The position numbers were made by a program, and so were the translations under genes. A stretch of 64,000 nucleotides of DNA. Origin: Puffinus mauretanicus (lineage: Eukaryota > Chordata > Aves > Procellariiformes > Procellariidae). The notes beneath the pieces were generated by a model. That model searched no databases. It saw nothing but the letters and a program-made list of their open reading frames with translations, and had not been told where the DNA came from. Location: NCBI GenBank assembly GCA_023333565.1, contig JAJKFH010000102.1:7209001-7273000 (forward strand). Direction: 5' to 3'. Below, in pieces: positions 12,188 through 25,400 of this stretch. Positions within the stretch are counted from its first letter, which is position 1. Every line of letters starts with the position of its first letter.

Positions 12188-12314
12188 CTGTCTTTATCTC
12201 AACCCACGAGTTTTCTCACTTTTACCCTTCTGATTCTCTTCCCCATCCCACTGGGGGGGGAGTGAGCAAGCGGCTGTGTGGTGCTTAGTTGTTGGCTGGG
12301 GTTAAACCACGGCA

Positions 12315-15300
12315 GTCTTTTAATTACTCTGTATATGCAATTGTCTTTAAGAAATCTCTTCTAAATAAGCCTATGAACAAAGCTGGGAGTCCTGTTGTTG
12401 CCATGTTGTTGTTGCCATGTAAGGTGGCAAATTCTAATAATACTTTCTGAAGGCATCTATATCCATTTACTTTTATTTAAATATGATAATCTTCCGTAAC
12501 TGGTAGCTTAGTAGTTGCAATTTTGTTCTTAATGACTGTCCAGCAATTATATATAAATTTATAATTAATTTTGCGTGGTAAGACTTCCCTTTATTTGGGA
12601 ACATTTTTAATAAAAATGTGGAAAAAATGTCATGAAGAAAGAGAAGAACCTTTACCCTTGATTAAGAATACTAGCTGTACTGTAAGGAACACACAAGACA
12701 GTAGATGTATACTCCTAAAGGCACTGATCTCTTCCTCATTTAAATTTTCATTAAAACAACTTTGTAGAGCTCTTCTTCAATCTTCTTTAGTATAGCTTTA
12801 GTAAGTACAGAGCCCAAGCACTTGGGGTCATTCTCATGATTTATGCATGCTTTCGTGTGACATGGACAGGAGGGACTTCCATTCCCTAGACTTCAGGATG
12901 GCTTTGGATGGTTCAGATTCCCTTTGCCATCAGCTGTCTGGCCAGTGCTGCAGAGCTCAACACAAGAGCGTTAACAGAGAAGACATTATCTTCAAATTGC
13001 TGCTTGAGAGTATGCACACAGTGCCTTTTGGAAAAGAGTGTCTATATGTTGGGAAGCTGGCTGAGAACCGCTTAACCCCAGCTGGCACTGAAACGTTGGT
13101 AACAACATTCACTGATATTGCCTGTTGCACTTTTAGGGACAGACAGATAGCACGTGAATTTTTTAATTGCAGAAAGAAATCTGTTTCTCCTGTGCTTGTC
13201 CAAGCTTAGAGAAGATTTGTTAATAACTATACTCTCTTTGCAGCTGATTTAAGGCTCCCAGCTTTCCCCTGTCGCTAAAACTACTAAAAGCATAGAAAAG
13301 GTGCACAGACTTTGTGCACCATTTTTTGCATACTTGTTTCAGTGTTGTGCTGTCTTTTGTTGAATGAAGGGGAACTCTTTTACACCCATGGTCCAACCTG
13401 CTCATATATCAGACAAGGTAAAGCTGTCTGTGGAAGCAGGAGTACAAAGAAATTTGTCTCCAGAAACGATATGTCTTCAGAAATGATTATGTCTTATTTG
13501 TCCTCACCAGTTGAAACATGGAGTACATATGGAGTACAGATCTCATGGGAAATGGAGAACATTTGTTGTGCAGCTTACCTCTGCAATCCTTTTTCGCCAT
13601 TCCTTAGCAAAGAATTCAATAAGGTTTGACTACTGATGCCCTACCCAAATATTTCCTCCTGTTGGCTGCTGTGCCCAGCTTTATATCCCTAAAATTAATT
13701 CTTGAGCTGGATCCTCTGCTGTTTCTTTCAGACCTTTTGTGGTATCTCCCAGGATATAATGAAAAGTGCATCCGTTCTGTAGCTTTCTGCACTGCCAGGG
13801 AGGGCTAATCACGGGACACGATCTGCAAATGTCGTATTAACCATTCGTTTCACAGAAATGCCGACAGATGGCCCGAGGATCGTTTCAGCAGGGTCTGCAT
13901 TTTGTTTTTTTCTCTGTACCTAAAGTTGCCGTGCTTGTTTTTTCCTAGTTTTTCCATATTGCCAGCTCTCGGGGAACAGGATCTACGTGGGCATGCCAGT
14001 ACTTCTCTGATCTCTAATTCTCTGCTTTGAGCAACAGTCAAGTTTCAAGATGAATTCCTGTCTGCTCCGAAGATGCGTGCCTCTCCTGAGATCTTAGTAA
14101 TACCTTTCTTATCACTGATGACTGAAACATTCAAAATTTCTGCTTGGACAACTGATCATAATATTTCTATGAAGACAAATCATTATTAATAGAGTCTCTT
14201 CTTGAAATCAGTGTGTGCTTGTTTCTCTATGTGTTTTCAGTAGTTATCTATAGGTTACCTACACTGGTTTGCAAGCTAGCTGACCAGCTGACAAACAGAC
14301 AAACCCCGTTCAGTAAACACTGTCTGTGCATATCCAACTATCCTCAAGAACAGCAAGTACACATTCAACATCTGCTCAGTCTCAGTGAATCCTAGGTATC
14401 TAAAAATACGCTTGAGTTGAACTGCAATTATAAAGTCGCATTATGTTTCTCTGTTGTGGTACTTACTGACTGCCCTTGATTTGATAGTAAATACCTTTAC
14501 ATCTTTGAATCTGACTATTTTTATTTATTGTCTCCTCAATGATCTAATATACTGGGATTTTTTCCCCAAAGAGTGTTAAGGAACCAGTCTAAACCAAGAA
14601 TTCTCCACATTTATGATAGAGATGGATAAATGAATAGCAAATAATCAGAAAACTCATTTGTACATGGTAGATTGGCAAGTGTATGGAAAAGTCCATGTGT
14701 ACAAACAGCATTTCAAGGTAGTGTCAAAGTGTTGAAAGGTTGTTTTAGTGCGTGAGCAAGGAAGCATCCAAACCAGGCTCTTCAAGCACTGCAATCCTTT
14801 GGCCTTCACCTGACACCACTGTCTCTCAGACCAATGGTAATTGTTCTCTGTTGCCCTTCAAAGCATTACCCAGGGGCTTTTCTTGCTGTTACCTAGTGAA
14901 CAGAGGCTGAGAAGCAGTGATGTATCTTCTCTGCATACCGTTTCCTCAAGTTTATCAGCATGATCACAAGCCAGTACACCATACACATGGCAGACAACGT
15001 GTGGTGACTGTACCAGCTCCTCTTCTGAGACTGATCCTAGCTTATAGAAAAAAAAGGCCGTATCAGCCTCTTTAGTTTGAAATTTGCCATATCAGAGTCA
15101 AATAAGCTCCACATTGCCTCTTAAAGACTGAGCAATAAACAGCAGCAAAATGTGCTTTGGTGGCTGGATTTCTTTCAGCAGGTGACTGCATAAACTAAAT
15201 CTTGGCAGCAGAACTTCAAGTGAGTGAAGTATTATGGTTGATGGGCTTAAATCTTTCTTCTGCTAATGTCGTGCAGGAAAGACTGTGACTGAAATAGGTA

Positions 15301-18300
15301 TAATTAGTGAACCGTGATTGAATTCTCAGCATCAAGAAGACAACAACTCTTTCACAGTTTCTACTTTGATGTCATCTCTCATCTGTAAAGCTGTTCTACT
15401 CAGAACCACTTGAAGGTATTTTTCTTTTGAATTGGCTGCTTTTGACTGTCTTTAGTGCTAGATTATCTGTGTCAGGTTTATCACAAGCTGTCTGGATACA
15501 GGATGATTTTTCTTTTCATGGTAAAACATAGCACTCTTCTAAACTCTGCTTCCAGTTTATGATGAAGGTGCTTCTTGGTTGAATCTTCTGTTGCTGGTTT
15601 CCAAATACCCAGAATCTGGATCAACAATCTTACAATCTACTGCGTCGCTATTTTTGTTTTATTTACACTTCACAGTAACAACTTGGGTGATAATGACTTG
15701 CTACAGTCACTGTCTCTCTGCTGACAGGAGCAAAGATCTGTCATCATCTTCTATCTAGTAGCATTTTGCACTTTTGAATCTGCATGTAGTGTATTACCAG
15801 CACTTCACAAGTCCTTAGTCTCAAGCACTTGTTATATTTTGGTTTTGGTTTTTTTTTCCTAAAAAAGATACTATTCACCTTATATGCTGTTCCTCCACTT
15901 GGAGCTTTTCTTGGTGACTTCCTAGGAGTGTCTTCTGAATCAGGGAGCTGCTGTTTTGTTCTTTCGATGTAATAATATGCAAAAGGTTTTCCTTATAACT
16001 ATGCTGCAGAATTGCTGATAACATATGTGGTATTTCACCAGCATATAACTTTCTGCCATAACCACATCTTGAATATTGAAGAAAATTATTCCACGATTTT
16101 AAAATGATATTAGATTGGCACTTGGGTCTTACTAAGTTTTTGAATTACACATTGTGCATGTGCATGCTTGGAAAGGTGCTGACTGGTACCTTCTTATTTT
16201 CCAGTTCTTTCTACCTTTGCTTCAGAAGTATAATGAAAACTGCATGAATTTGTGCATTACAAACAAAAATTCAGCAGCATTATGGAAGTAGAAGCACTAG
16301 TAGCAAACATACAGAATGATTGATATTGTGGTATCCAATTTTCATTTCAGCAATGATCCTGGGAAAGCTACTCATGCAGAAAACTTACCACATACAAAAA
16401 AAGGCATAGTAAACCATACAAATACACATCCCTGACTCAGACTTTGACCCCCCCCTTCACTGCAACCCAGCCTGGCTCATGGGTGAAATGACTAGATTCC
16501 GAGTGGATATATGGATTGGAAGTACATAGTTAATAGGATAGACCTCCTGTTTGTATCTGAGAGAAATCATTCACTGATTTTCCACTGAGCATTTTTTAAA
16601 TAAAGCTTTGACATCTAATTAGTTATTTTCCTTTTATATATCATCTTTTGTCTTTGGAGTATTCCATTGTCCCTGTGAAATGCAAGAAGTCTTGTGGATC
16701 TAGGAGCTGTGTGTATGAGGGAAATAATTAAATGAGGTCACCATGTTGATGTTTTGTAGCATGACATGGAACTAACACCCACTTCTTGTTTTTTAAGTAC
16801 TAAAAAAATCCTTAATCTAATTAGTTTCTTTAATCTGGCAAGAAAAGATACCTCCTCTTGACTCTATCCCTTTCTTGCAAATGCGACACCTTGAAGATCA
16901 GAAATGTTCAGTGAGGGATTGTATTAGGCTAGCTAATTGAAATAAGTCAAGAGAACATGGAATCAGTCTGTCTCTCCGCTGCAAGCAGTGGTTTGCACTC
17001 AAGCCTTCTGGTACTGACGGAAGAGCAGCCCAGGTGAAAATTTCCAAGCACCTCTGTATCATTTGCTTACATGTAAAGCAAAATTTAGTTGTGCACTGGA
17101 ATCAGTCGACAGCATGTTTGGATAAACTCATTCTTTGTCTGTGTCGTTGAGTAAAATGTAAGTAGCTAAGCATTGAAATGAGGAGGAAAGAGCTGCCTAT
17201 GCGAGGTCACAGAAAAGCCTGAAGGCAAATTCACGTGGAGTTTACACATAATTCTGTAAAACCAGCATTAGACATTGCACACGCGCATGAAATGAAGCCT
17301 CTGTTTTAATTTTAACTTCCCGCACTTCAGGAGGGATTGCCACCAGGCGGGAGATAAAATGCATGTTTTCCTGCCAGGTGCAGCTCCCTTCACCCTGCTC
17401 TCTGAGCTCGGGCTGCTTCTCTAACCTCTTCCCTTCCCCGCCTTTTTAATTCCAGTTTTTGCCCTTTTCCTTCTGCTACTCCTTTTCATGGGCAGAGGGT
17501 TGGGGGAAGACAAAGTGATGGCTTTCCCTCTCTGCCCGGGGATTCAGGTGTCCGCTCCTCCGCAGTGGACCAGCAGAAGGAGAGCAGAGGGATCCATCAA
17601 ACCAAGGAGATAAGAGGAGTAGGCAGGGTGGGAGGGTTAACCCAGGTGTGTCCCAGGGAGCTCTGCTGTGAGGTTGGGGATTAGGCAAATCAAATGAAAA
17701 AAACAGTAAGGGCTTCTTCCCCTGTGCTGTACGTGCTTGTGCGACTGGCATAGCCGGTACCTTGGAATGATTCTGTACCGTTGTCATCAGCATTTACCGA
17801 CTCTAGATTTTAGCCATGACTAGAATCTGGATGGCTGAGAATACACCTTTTTCTTTTTTTCCTGGCTTGGGGAATTTAACACTTAATCTAAAATTCCGCT
17901 GCAAGCATCCAAATTTAATATGAGTTTCCATTATTAATAAGTATAACTTTTAGCTTTTCCTCTCTTACAGGATGAAATTCACCTCTCCACCAAAAAAACA
18001 CCAAATCCCAAATTTGTTCACACATTTGGTGCCAAGAAAATACAGATTGCGGTTAAGAGGTTAGAATGAAGCTTGCAATGCCATCAAAGCACAGAGCTGA
18101 GCGCAGCAGCATTACGGCTTCAGACGAGGCTCATGATTCAAACACATTATTAATACAAGCACTTCAAATACACACATCCGCAAAATGCAAAATCTGCAGC
18201 TGACCTTTGCTCACCTCAAGCCCATCCTTCGAACTGCTCTGTACAGGTGTATCATCGTAAAGGTCATGGGACAGGCACAGGGACAAAGCCAGTCCCTTAG

Positions 18301-18346
18301 ACCTCCAAAGTCAAAAGGTAGGGGAAGTAGCAACATCGAGTAAAAC
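12315..18346. other. Unannotated unique sequence
   Basis: About 6 kb without a recognisable gene. 12391..12419 holds a small near-tandem repeat of a GTTGTTGCCAT unit. A 120-codon frame at 12847..13209 plus and a 105-codon frame at 13312..13629 plus have no recognisable product. 14400..17280 is AT-rich with hardly any long frames. 17330..17700 is GC-richer with purine-rich runs. Confidence 0.4.
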
Positions 18347-18367
18347 AAAAAAAAAAAAAAAAAAAAA
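18347..18367 (+). repeat. A21 homopolymer
   Basis: Uninterrupted run of A. No SINE body or processed pseudogene is recognisable just upstream, so it is listed as simple sequence. A CpG-bearing GC-richer patch follows at 18410..18560. Confidence 0.85.
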
Positions 18368-19136
18368 GAAAGCAAACATTTCCCACCTCCAAGCACCCAC
18401 TCTCCACCTCTCCCATGCCTGACGCTGCCTCGGTAGCTGGGGCAGAAAGCTCTCAGCGGAGCGGTGGAGGAAGCAGCGCTGAGGTGCGGCTGCAGATGGA
18501 CAGAAGCTCCCTGGGAACCGCTGCTATGCAGGCGCCTACCCCACCGCGCGCGGGGAGCCGCAAAACTATTGCGACATGGAAGGATGGGTATGAAATAACA
18601 GATTCCTCCTGCTGCTCTGGTGGCTGTCACATTTCACACCATACCTCTTTCCTTTTCACAGGCACTCTGGCTGGATTAAATGGATTAAGAACTGGTTGAT
18701 AAATATGAATGGAGTTGCAAGTTGATGTGGAAAAAGGTTTTCACTGTTTCTTTCTCTATGAATGAATCATGAACGGAAATTTCTTCAAGTGCATTAGAAA
18801 TTAATTCCTAGAGACTCCTTTTTTCTCCTCAGGCTGAAAAACTGAGGAGCCAAATTTTGCAGGAAAAAAAAAAAAAGCATTTTAATTTATCTGAGAATCT
18901 CTTGCTTCAAACCCTAACTTCTAAGTACAATATTCACTATGTAAATTATTCCCATAAAGCAACTTAACATCACAATCCATTTCAACTAAAAGGATCTACT
19001 TACAGCAGAAAACCAGATTTGATAGCATGTCTTTGCTGTATCAAATGACTACATCTCATCAAGTGTCCCCAGCGTTGTGCTGCACGCTTTAGGTGGTCTA
19101 AATCTGAGATGAATTGATGCTGAGGAATTTGGCTGC
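18368..19136. other. Unique sequence
   Basis: GC-richer at 18410..18570 with frames on both strands (18415..18699 plus; 18211..18630 minus), otherwise AT-rich. An A-rich tract lies at about 18865..18876. No gene recognised. Confidence 0.35.
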
Positions 19137-19167
19137 TTTTTTTTTTTTTTGCTTTTTTTTTTTTTTT
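19137..19167. repeat. Poly-T tract interrupted by GC
   Basis: T14 at 19137..19150, then GC, then T15 at 19153..19167. On the minus strand this would be a bipartite A tail, but no retroposon body is recognisable on its far side. Confidence 0.85.
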
Positions 19168-22100
19168 GCAATACCAGGCTGCTGTCCCAAAGTTTGGAAA
19201 TGCTGGTTTACGCTATTCATAAATAACTGTAGATCTTACCTATATAGACATGTATATACACATACACATATATATACACATATAAAATTCAGATCTAATT
19301 TTCGATTTAAAGCACCTTGCAAATTCATATTTGTTTCGGTCTAACTGTATGTTTAGGATGGACACTCACTGTAAATACATTTTGATGTGGAATGTGTCAA
19401 TTTTCCTTACATAGATAATATATGTCAATCCCTGGCTAGAAATAAAAATACCATGGATGTAAGCACAAACTTCTGAATGTCCCTAGCATGTACAAAGAAA
19501 CTCACATGGAATGAGCAAAATCTTGGGAGTTTTTGGTCTGATTTTCTAAGAAAATGGGGCTTATCACGTTGTCCCATATGTGAATCTGTTCAGCTGTTTG
19601 TCTGTCACTACCCCCACGTCTTTCCCCAATAAGTTTTGAACATGTTACCTACTGTCAGCCTAATCTGTCAAAAGTCTTAAAGATCGTGAGATAGCGGTGG
19701 AGTAAAGGAGCCACCGCTGACTGCCAGATACAGCAAACATTTCTCTTTTCCATGCCGTGAATGGCATGTCTAGCAAGACAAAGGGTAGCACACATACGGG
19801 CAAAGCGAGCTCCAAACTTGATCCAACACTGACCATCCTTTGAGTGGCAGGGAAAAACAGAGAGGGAAGAGACCTGGAGGTAACTGTGGACATCATGTGT
19901 GCCCAGGCACGACAAAGGAAAATGCACACAGAATATGGGAGAGCAACGAGATCCTTGTGGCACAGAGCACAGAGGCTTGCAGGAGGTCTGGAGGTGTTTG
20001 GATAGTAGGGGACAGTTCCTGAAGATGAGGGGAGACTCCGGGTTTTGGGGAGAGGAACGCAGGGGAGTGGACACAGATCTTTAGAAAACTGGGTTTTGCT
20101 ATTCCTTGGCTCACAGTATTTGTTTCAAAGGTAGCAAGGAGAGAGGTTTCCCCCTTTTTAAGACGTCTGAACATTCTGGTCATAGCAGGTCCAGGCTTCA
20201 GTGGCAATGAAATCTGCTCCAGGATAGTTTAGTCCTGGCTGGAAACCAGCACTTGTGGACGTCTCACAAGAAATCCTCCTGTGAGATTTCCAATTGACAC
20301 AGCAAACACGAAAAGCTGAAACAATTCAGTAATAACTGCAAATGGTCTGACCAGTACAGATGAGCTGGACTCACCTGTGGGATGGCCTTCTACCCGCTCC
20401 TCAGAGGAGCAGTGGAGTAAGGTGGTTTCAGCAGCACAGACCACTCACACAGTCAAACACCAACTTTTGGAGGAAGAGGAGTACCAGCATATAACCTGGC
20501 ACTGGGAGCCTGAGCTTCTACAGCTGCGGTTGTGGCAGAGGAAGTCCTGAGCTTGATGGGCACGCGCCTCCCACCAAACCTGCTGGTAATTACCACCTCC
20601 CTGCATCAACACAGCTGGAAATGGGGACAGCTGTGAAGCCTGGAGTAAGGTCAGTTACTATATGGTATCCAGGCTGAATTACCTAACCAGTTCTCTCTGA
20701 GGTTTGCTCAAAATGGTTTTGGCATTAATATTACACCCAGGATCAAACCGCAGCAAGGACTAAAGGCGTTAGTGGTGAACACGGCCCTCATGCGGTACAT
20801 GCTGATAAAATGAAAATACTGGGCGGTGAATGCGTACAGAATTGCATCTTGACAAGGGATGCTGTAGAGATGCCTCTCTTCCATATGCTGCCACACAGGA
20901 GGGAATTCGAAGTGCGCAGAGCAAGTCAGCTATTTGAAGATGTGGAGTATGATGCATCACACAGATCAGCACTTCAGTGAAGAGGCCAGCGAAGGAAGAG
21001 CGGGTCAGGATGTGGATTTGTAGCGTATTAGACAGTCTGCAATAAGTCCAGCTTGGACACTCAGTGCTCTCTCACATTACTGCAAGAAAGGAGAGCTCAC
21101 CAAGGCAATTCAAGCGTAGCAGCTAATGCCATAGGAGAGTAGTAAACCCTTATCCCCGCTTTCTTCCCAGTAACAAGTCTGTGTAGTTATACCCTTAATG
21201 TGCTTTAGATAGAGTAAGCCACAATGCAATTAGGATGTCCATATGGAGAGTCAGTGCAGCATAGCTAGCACACTGTAAATTCATATCCTCGCTTACTGAG
21301 AATTAATTATCTTGTAGACAAGCCATGTGTCAGTGAAATCCGTTTATTACTTTATAGGATATGTGGTCTTCTAGGAAGGCTGGCCCAAAAGAAATGGGGG
21401 ACTGAAACTATGATTGGCAAAGTAAATATATTGGTAGGAAATGCAATTTTATGCCAAGTCAGTTGATTTAAAACAATCTGGCTTGGTTTTCAAACCCCCC
21501 CCCCCCCCCCCATACTCTAATTTAGGTCAAACAAAACGAAACTGGAATGTTTTGGTTTGGTTTTCTACAGGAAAAAATAAACTTTTAAAATGTGAATTGA
21601 AATTTTCATATGGAAATTTTTCAGTGCATGTTTCTTTTGTAGAAATTGCTTCTTCTGTCAAAATAACATTTCTATAGACATTTTTCATTTGGTTTCACTT
21701 AAAAAACTTACTTGTCCAAACTTGTATCTGCTATACGTTCATGGAAGTCAACAAAGTTAAACCAGAATGAATAATCCTCTTATATGACATGCTTTGCAGG
21801 AATGACAGCCTTTTTTTCCTCCCTGTAACCAAAATATCACTGGAAGTAAATCTGCGTTACCATTGCACCTATACAACAAAGACTGTCTTAAGAATTCTTG
21901 TGATTTGAAAATTAGGTCAGTTAATTGTCCAAAAAACAATAATAAAAAAGGAATGGGGAATAACTGTTGGAAACAAATCTGTATTTCAAATTTCAGTGAG
22001 ACTGCTCTTGATGTAGTCAGGCTTGGTTATAGTTAATAAACCTTTGAGATGGAGATTGGGTTGTGTGTCTCATATCTTCATTCTGTGTGATTTTAGAAAA

Positions 22101-22378
22101 ACATATGCATGTGTCAGGGCACCTCGTTGTTCCTCTGATGATTTATCATATCTTTGTGGGATGGTTTTGTTTCCCACTATGAAATGCAAATTTAGCTTGC
22201 AGTGCTCCTGCTGTCTGCATAAAGGTTAAAAAGATATATAGATATACATTTAATGTTATTCTTGCCACTTTTAGAACTGGCTTTGAATGATGATGCTAGC
22301 ACAATAAAGATTTTTCACTGTCTACATTTTCTGATTTTAGTTGGGGTTTTTTTAATTACCTTTTTTGAAACTTCGCAG
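19168..22378. other. Unique sequence with a CpG-bearing stretch at 19640..21010
   Basis: A TA/CA microsatellite occupies roughly 19240..19287. From about 19640 to 21010 the sequence is GC-richer than its surroundings and carries scattered CpGs and several overlapping minus-strand frames (19655..20074, 19893..20207, 20708..20896, 20769..20972). None resembles a protein I know and they conflict with one another. It could be a noncoding RNA locus, a decayed pseudogene or an unrecognised repeat. Downstream is AT-rich up to the C17 tract and beyond. Confidence 0.35.
21495..21511 (+). repeat. C17 homopolymer
   Basis: Seventeen C in a row (G17 on the minus strand). Long G/C homopolymers are rarer than A/T ones in vertebrates and can form G-quadruplex or i-motif structures; they are also prone to sequencing error. 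Confidence 0.9.
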
Positions 22379-22486
22379 TTCAGATTATATAAGCAGAGCC
22401 CAGATGCTGACAGACCAACTCACAGCGTACGATTGGTGCCAAGAAACTGCGGTTTACTGTCACGAACATTTAGGCGTTGCCCTAAG
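22379..22486 (+). other. Candidate 108-bp internal exon (unproven)
   Basis: A long pyrimidine-rich stretch ending in CTTCGCAG (AG at 22377..22378) resembles a 3' splice site, and AAG|GTATCT at 22484..22492 resembles a 5' splice site. The 108 bases between are open in two frames, are a multiple of three, and contain several CpGs (near 22427, 22433, 22450, 22463, 22474) although the surroundings are CpG-poor. Neither translation (one includes 'LTDQLTAYDWCQETAVY') resembles a family I know. Random splice-like pairs are frequent, so this is a lead only; a conserved noncoding element is an alternative. Confidence 0.2.
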
Positions 22487-25400
22487 GTATCTTGAAGGGA
22501 AGACTGCAAATACACTACCCCCAGAAATAATAATATCCCCATATGTCTTCAGTGTCGCGGGCACTGTTGACATCAAAAGGTTTATAATCCTTGTGTGAGT
22601 AATCAGCTTGCAAGTATCTCAAGCATTTGGTGCCTCAGCAGAAATCACATATGATGGGAAAGGTGGCTTTGTTACCTTTTGAGCCTCTCCCACGTCTCAA
22701 GCTTCACCCATGCAGGTCACTGAACCGAAGCACCATCCCCAGAGTCTCTGTAGAGATGTGATTGTGCATCTACTTAAGGTTCATCTCAGCTCTTAAGCAG
22801 CTGGACATTAAATACACATATGACTTCAACTAAGCTTCTAGGCCTAGCCTTCTTCACTGATGGTGTTTCCCAAACGCCAACCCTTTGCTTCACTGAAGTG
22901 AAGCCCAGTTCGTAATAAAATGTGCAGCTCTCCCTGGTGTTCATTATATTTTCTCATGCAAGAGATGGAACAGGCAGTAGTGCTGACATTTGTATCATCA
23001 GTGCTAAGATCTCACTGAGATCAGAGGGACACACCATCATTTTCATGGTTGTTACAAAAAGTAGAAGTGACATTCTAAGTATTGAAAACCTAGATAAAAA
23101 AGATGTTTCTATATATCATACAACCGTCCTGTGGACCAACCTGAGCACAGATTCTTTGTGTATATCTGATATATGTGCAATTTGTCTCCATTCTTTTCCT
23201 TACAGGCTCCGTGCCAATGAGCGGGGATTTCTTTTTTTGGTTGGTTTCCATTGCTCCAGAGTGGGTTTCACACCAGTTTTGCTCTTTGCCTTCTCAACAG
23301 ATAAAGGCAAAAACTGCTTACCATTTTCTTTCTCTTACAAGATGTCTACTGGTAGCTAGCATTAATTATAAATCTGTTCTTTTACGTCTTTTTTTCCCTC
23401 TGACTCATTTTAACACTTACCAACTTCAAGTTCTGGTTCTCCCAAAAATCTTGAAAATTCAGATAAAATTTCCTTTCTCCTAAACCTCAATCCTTTGCTT
23501 TGTAACTTGTTATTAAAATAGTACGCACCACAACATAAGCTAGGAGGGATAGTACACTTTCTGAGAGTGGCTTGACTCACCACTATCTGGGTCTGGCATT
23601 AAAAGTGCTGAACTTCAATACAAATTTTTGTCCTAGCTTGCTATTATGCCTATGACAGTCACTTTAGCTAGCATTTTAAAAACCAGAAGCCTAAAATTCT
23701 GCATCTACTGGCATAACGAATAGGAACGGAAATCCAGCCCCAAACCTTATTTTCAGCAGTTCTGAAGACCTGCACCCATCAACTGCATGTTTGGCCCAGC
23801 CCTAAGTGAAGGTCTCAGTCCACCTGCACTAGGATGCAATTAGGATTGCATTTGGATGCAATCAAGCAAACTTCTCATCTGAGAAGAAGCAGATAGGACA
23901 GAAGATGACTTTAAAGCTACCTACCGGCTGATCCCAGCAGCTGGAGCCATGCTCCTCTGAGCAGAGTTTAGGCTATGCTGTTTGACTTTGTGCTGGAGCA
24001 GAGGGGAGGAGGGGAAATGCTCACACAGTTGGGCATTAATCTCAGCTGGGGAGCAGAAAAAGGCAGCCAAGTGCAATATATTGGTCACGAGAGTTTTCCC
24101 TTGAGGCTGCTGGTGCTCTCCTGGGAAGGCCAGGCCACCTCCTGGCAGGTTTCCAAGCAGAGAGAGTCCCTTGGCAGGGAATCAGAGTGGTTTGGGTGGT
24201 TAGAAAATTCAGGTTCTCATTTGGACAGAAGCCTGGTCCTAATTAACGGTGTGAACATAGCCCGAGTTAGTTTTCAGCATCGTTCTGTTTGATACAGGGC
24301 TTCAGTCCCTGACTTCTTCCTAGACTTGCCATATTGCTTGAAATCAGGGCTTCCTGAGTGAAAATGTTGTGCACTGAGGCTGTTTTTTTAGCTCATGTGC
24401 CAAGGTGTGGCAAAGACGTGCTGCAGAATGAAATCTGGATTCGACATGACCTGCAAAAAAATCCCTCATTTTTTAAAATGATTTAGGCATTCTTAAAGTT
24501 TAAGCTCAGATAAGACAAATATATCCATTTAATTTTCATGACGGGAGAATTTTCCCTCCAGTGAAACCAGGTCAGCGGGAACAGCTTAAACGGAGGAGAG
24601 TTTGCATGTCTGATGCAAAGAACGTTTGTTGCTTTTTCTCATGGCACTGTAAATATTTTTTCAGAGAATAAACTTGTGTATTCATTAGCACCACGGCCCC
24701 TTCCACACAGGGTGCTCCTTGGAAAAGTACCAAGCAAGCACAACTATTAATTCAGATCAATATGTGACTCTGATGGAGAGTGTGAAGCACACCTAACCCA
24801 GCTAACTATGCCCCTGATAAATGTCGTGAGAGCAGTGTGTCACCCGTGCCTTGCCTGCCTTTATTTCCATTATCCATCAGGACAGGCCATGAGGGAATGC
24901 CTGGGAACTGAGTCGTTCTCTGCAATAAGCCACAATGCTAATGAGGCATAACAAATTGAGGAAGTATCATGTATAATCCTGATCCCTCATTGACACTATT
25001 ACCAGTATAGATTTCAATTCACCATTTGTTACATGCTTAATACAGACAAAGTGGGAGGGTGTAGAAGAATTACTCCTTCAGTCATTGCATTTTTTAAACA
25101 GTTGTCATCCTCCAAGACAAAACTCTCTGGTAATACCCTCTGTTTTTGCTACTGCTGTTTCTCAGCGGGATTTGCTGCTTGTTCTTGTAGGGGGTCAGCC
25201 AGACTTTGTCTTTCTCACAGTTTCAGTTTCCTACTGGGATTAAGGGTCTAGCATATTTCTGCAACAAATCAACTGAACCCAAGATAAACAAACCTACTGA
25301 ACAACATGGCTCTGGTACGCGCCTGCATTTTAGGAGTCAGCTGCAAAGTTTGTTTTTCATAAGGTGTTCCAGCGGGAAACCGAGGCAAACATATGATTTT

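Larger units (their letters stand above)
11719..12314 (+). mobile_element. Solo LTR of an avian endogenous retrovirus
   Basis: A 596-bp block starts TGTGCTGG and ends CCACGGCA, i.e. TG...CA LTR termini. In order it carries a CRE palindrome (11978..11985), a TATA box (11995..12000), an ATTAAA polyadenylation signal (12182..12187) and a poly-G run near the end. I recognise the whole block as a widespread bird LTR. No gag/pol/env sequence, primer-binding site or second LTR follows, so it is a solo LTR, normally left by recombination between two LTRs. The 5-base flanks (GAGAA and GTCTT) do not match, so no target-site duplication is visible. Many CpGs survive (for example around 11979..11995, 12028 and 12062..12071), suggesting a fairly recent insertion. 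Class is not settled by sequence alone; ERVL-like is my leading guess. Confidence 0.9.

Noticed and set aside
12847..13209. 120-codon plus-strand frame just after the solo LTR
   Set aside because: Considered as a possible retroviral remnant, but it lies outside the LTR and shows no gag, pol or env similarity.
18211..18630. 139-codon minus-strand frame
   Set aside because: It reads through the A21 tract as poly-Phe and a GC patch; no recognisable product.
22922..23359. 145-codon plus-strand frame starting before an acceptor-like site at 23205
   Set aside because: No homology recognised, no convincing donor downstream, and AT-rich low-information codons.
21214..24938. Shared 13-mer TAAGCCACAATGC at 21214 and 24926
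   Set aside because: Exact 13-mer matches are expected by chance many times in a 64-kb window.
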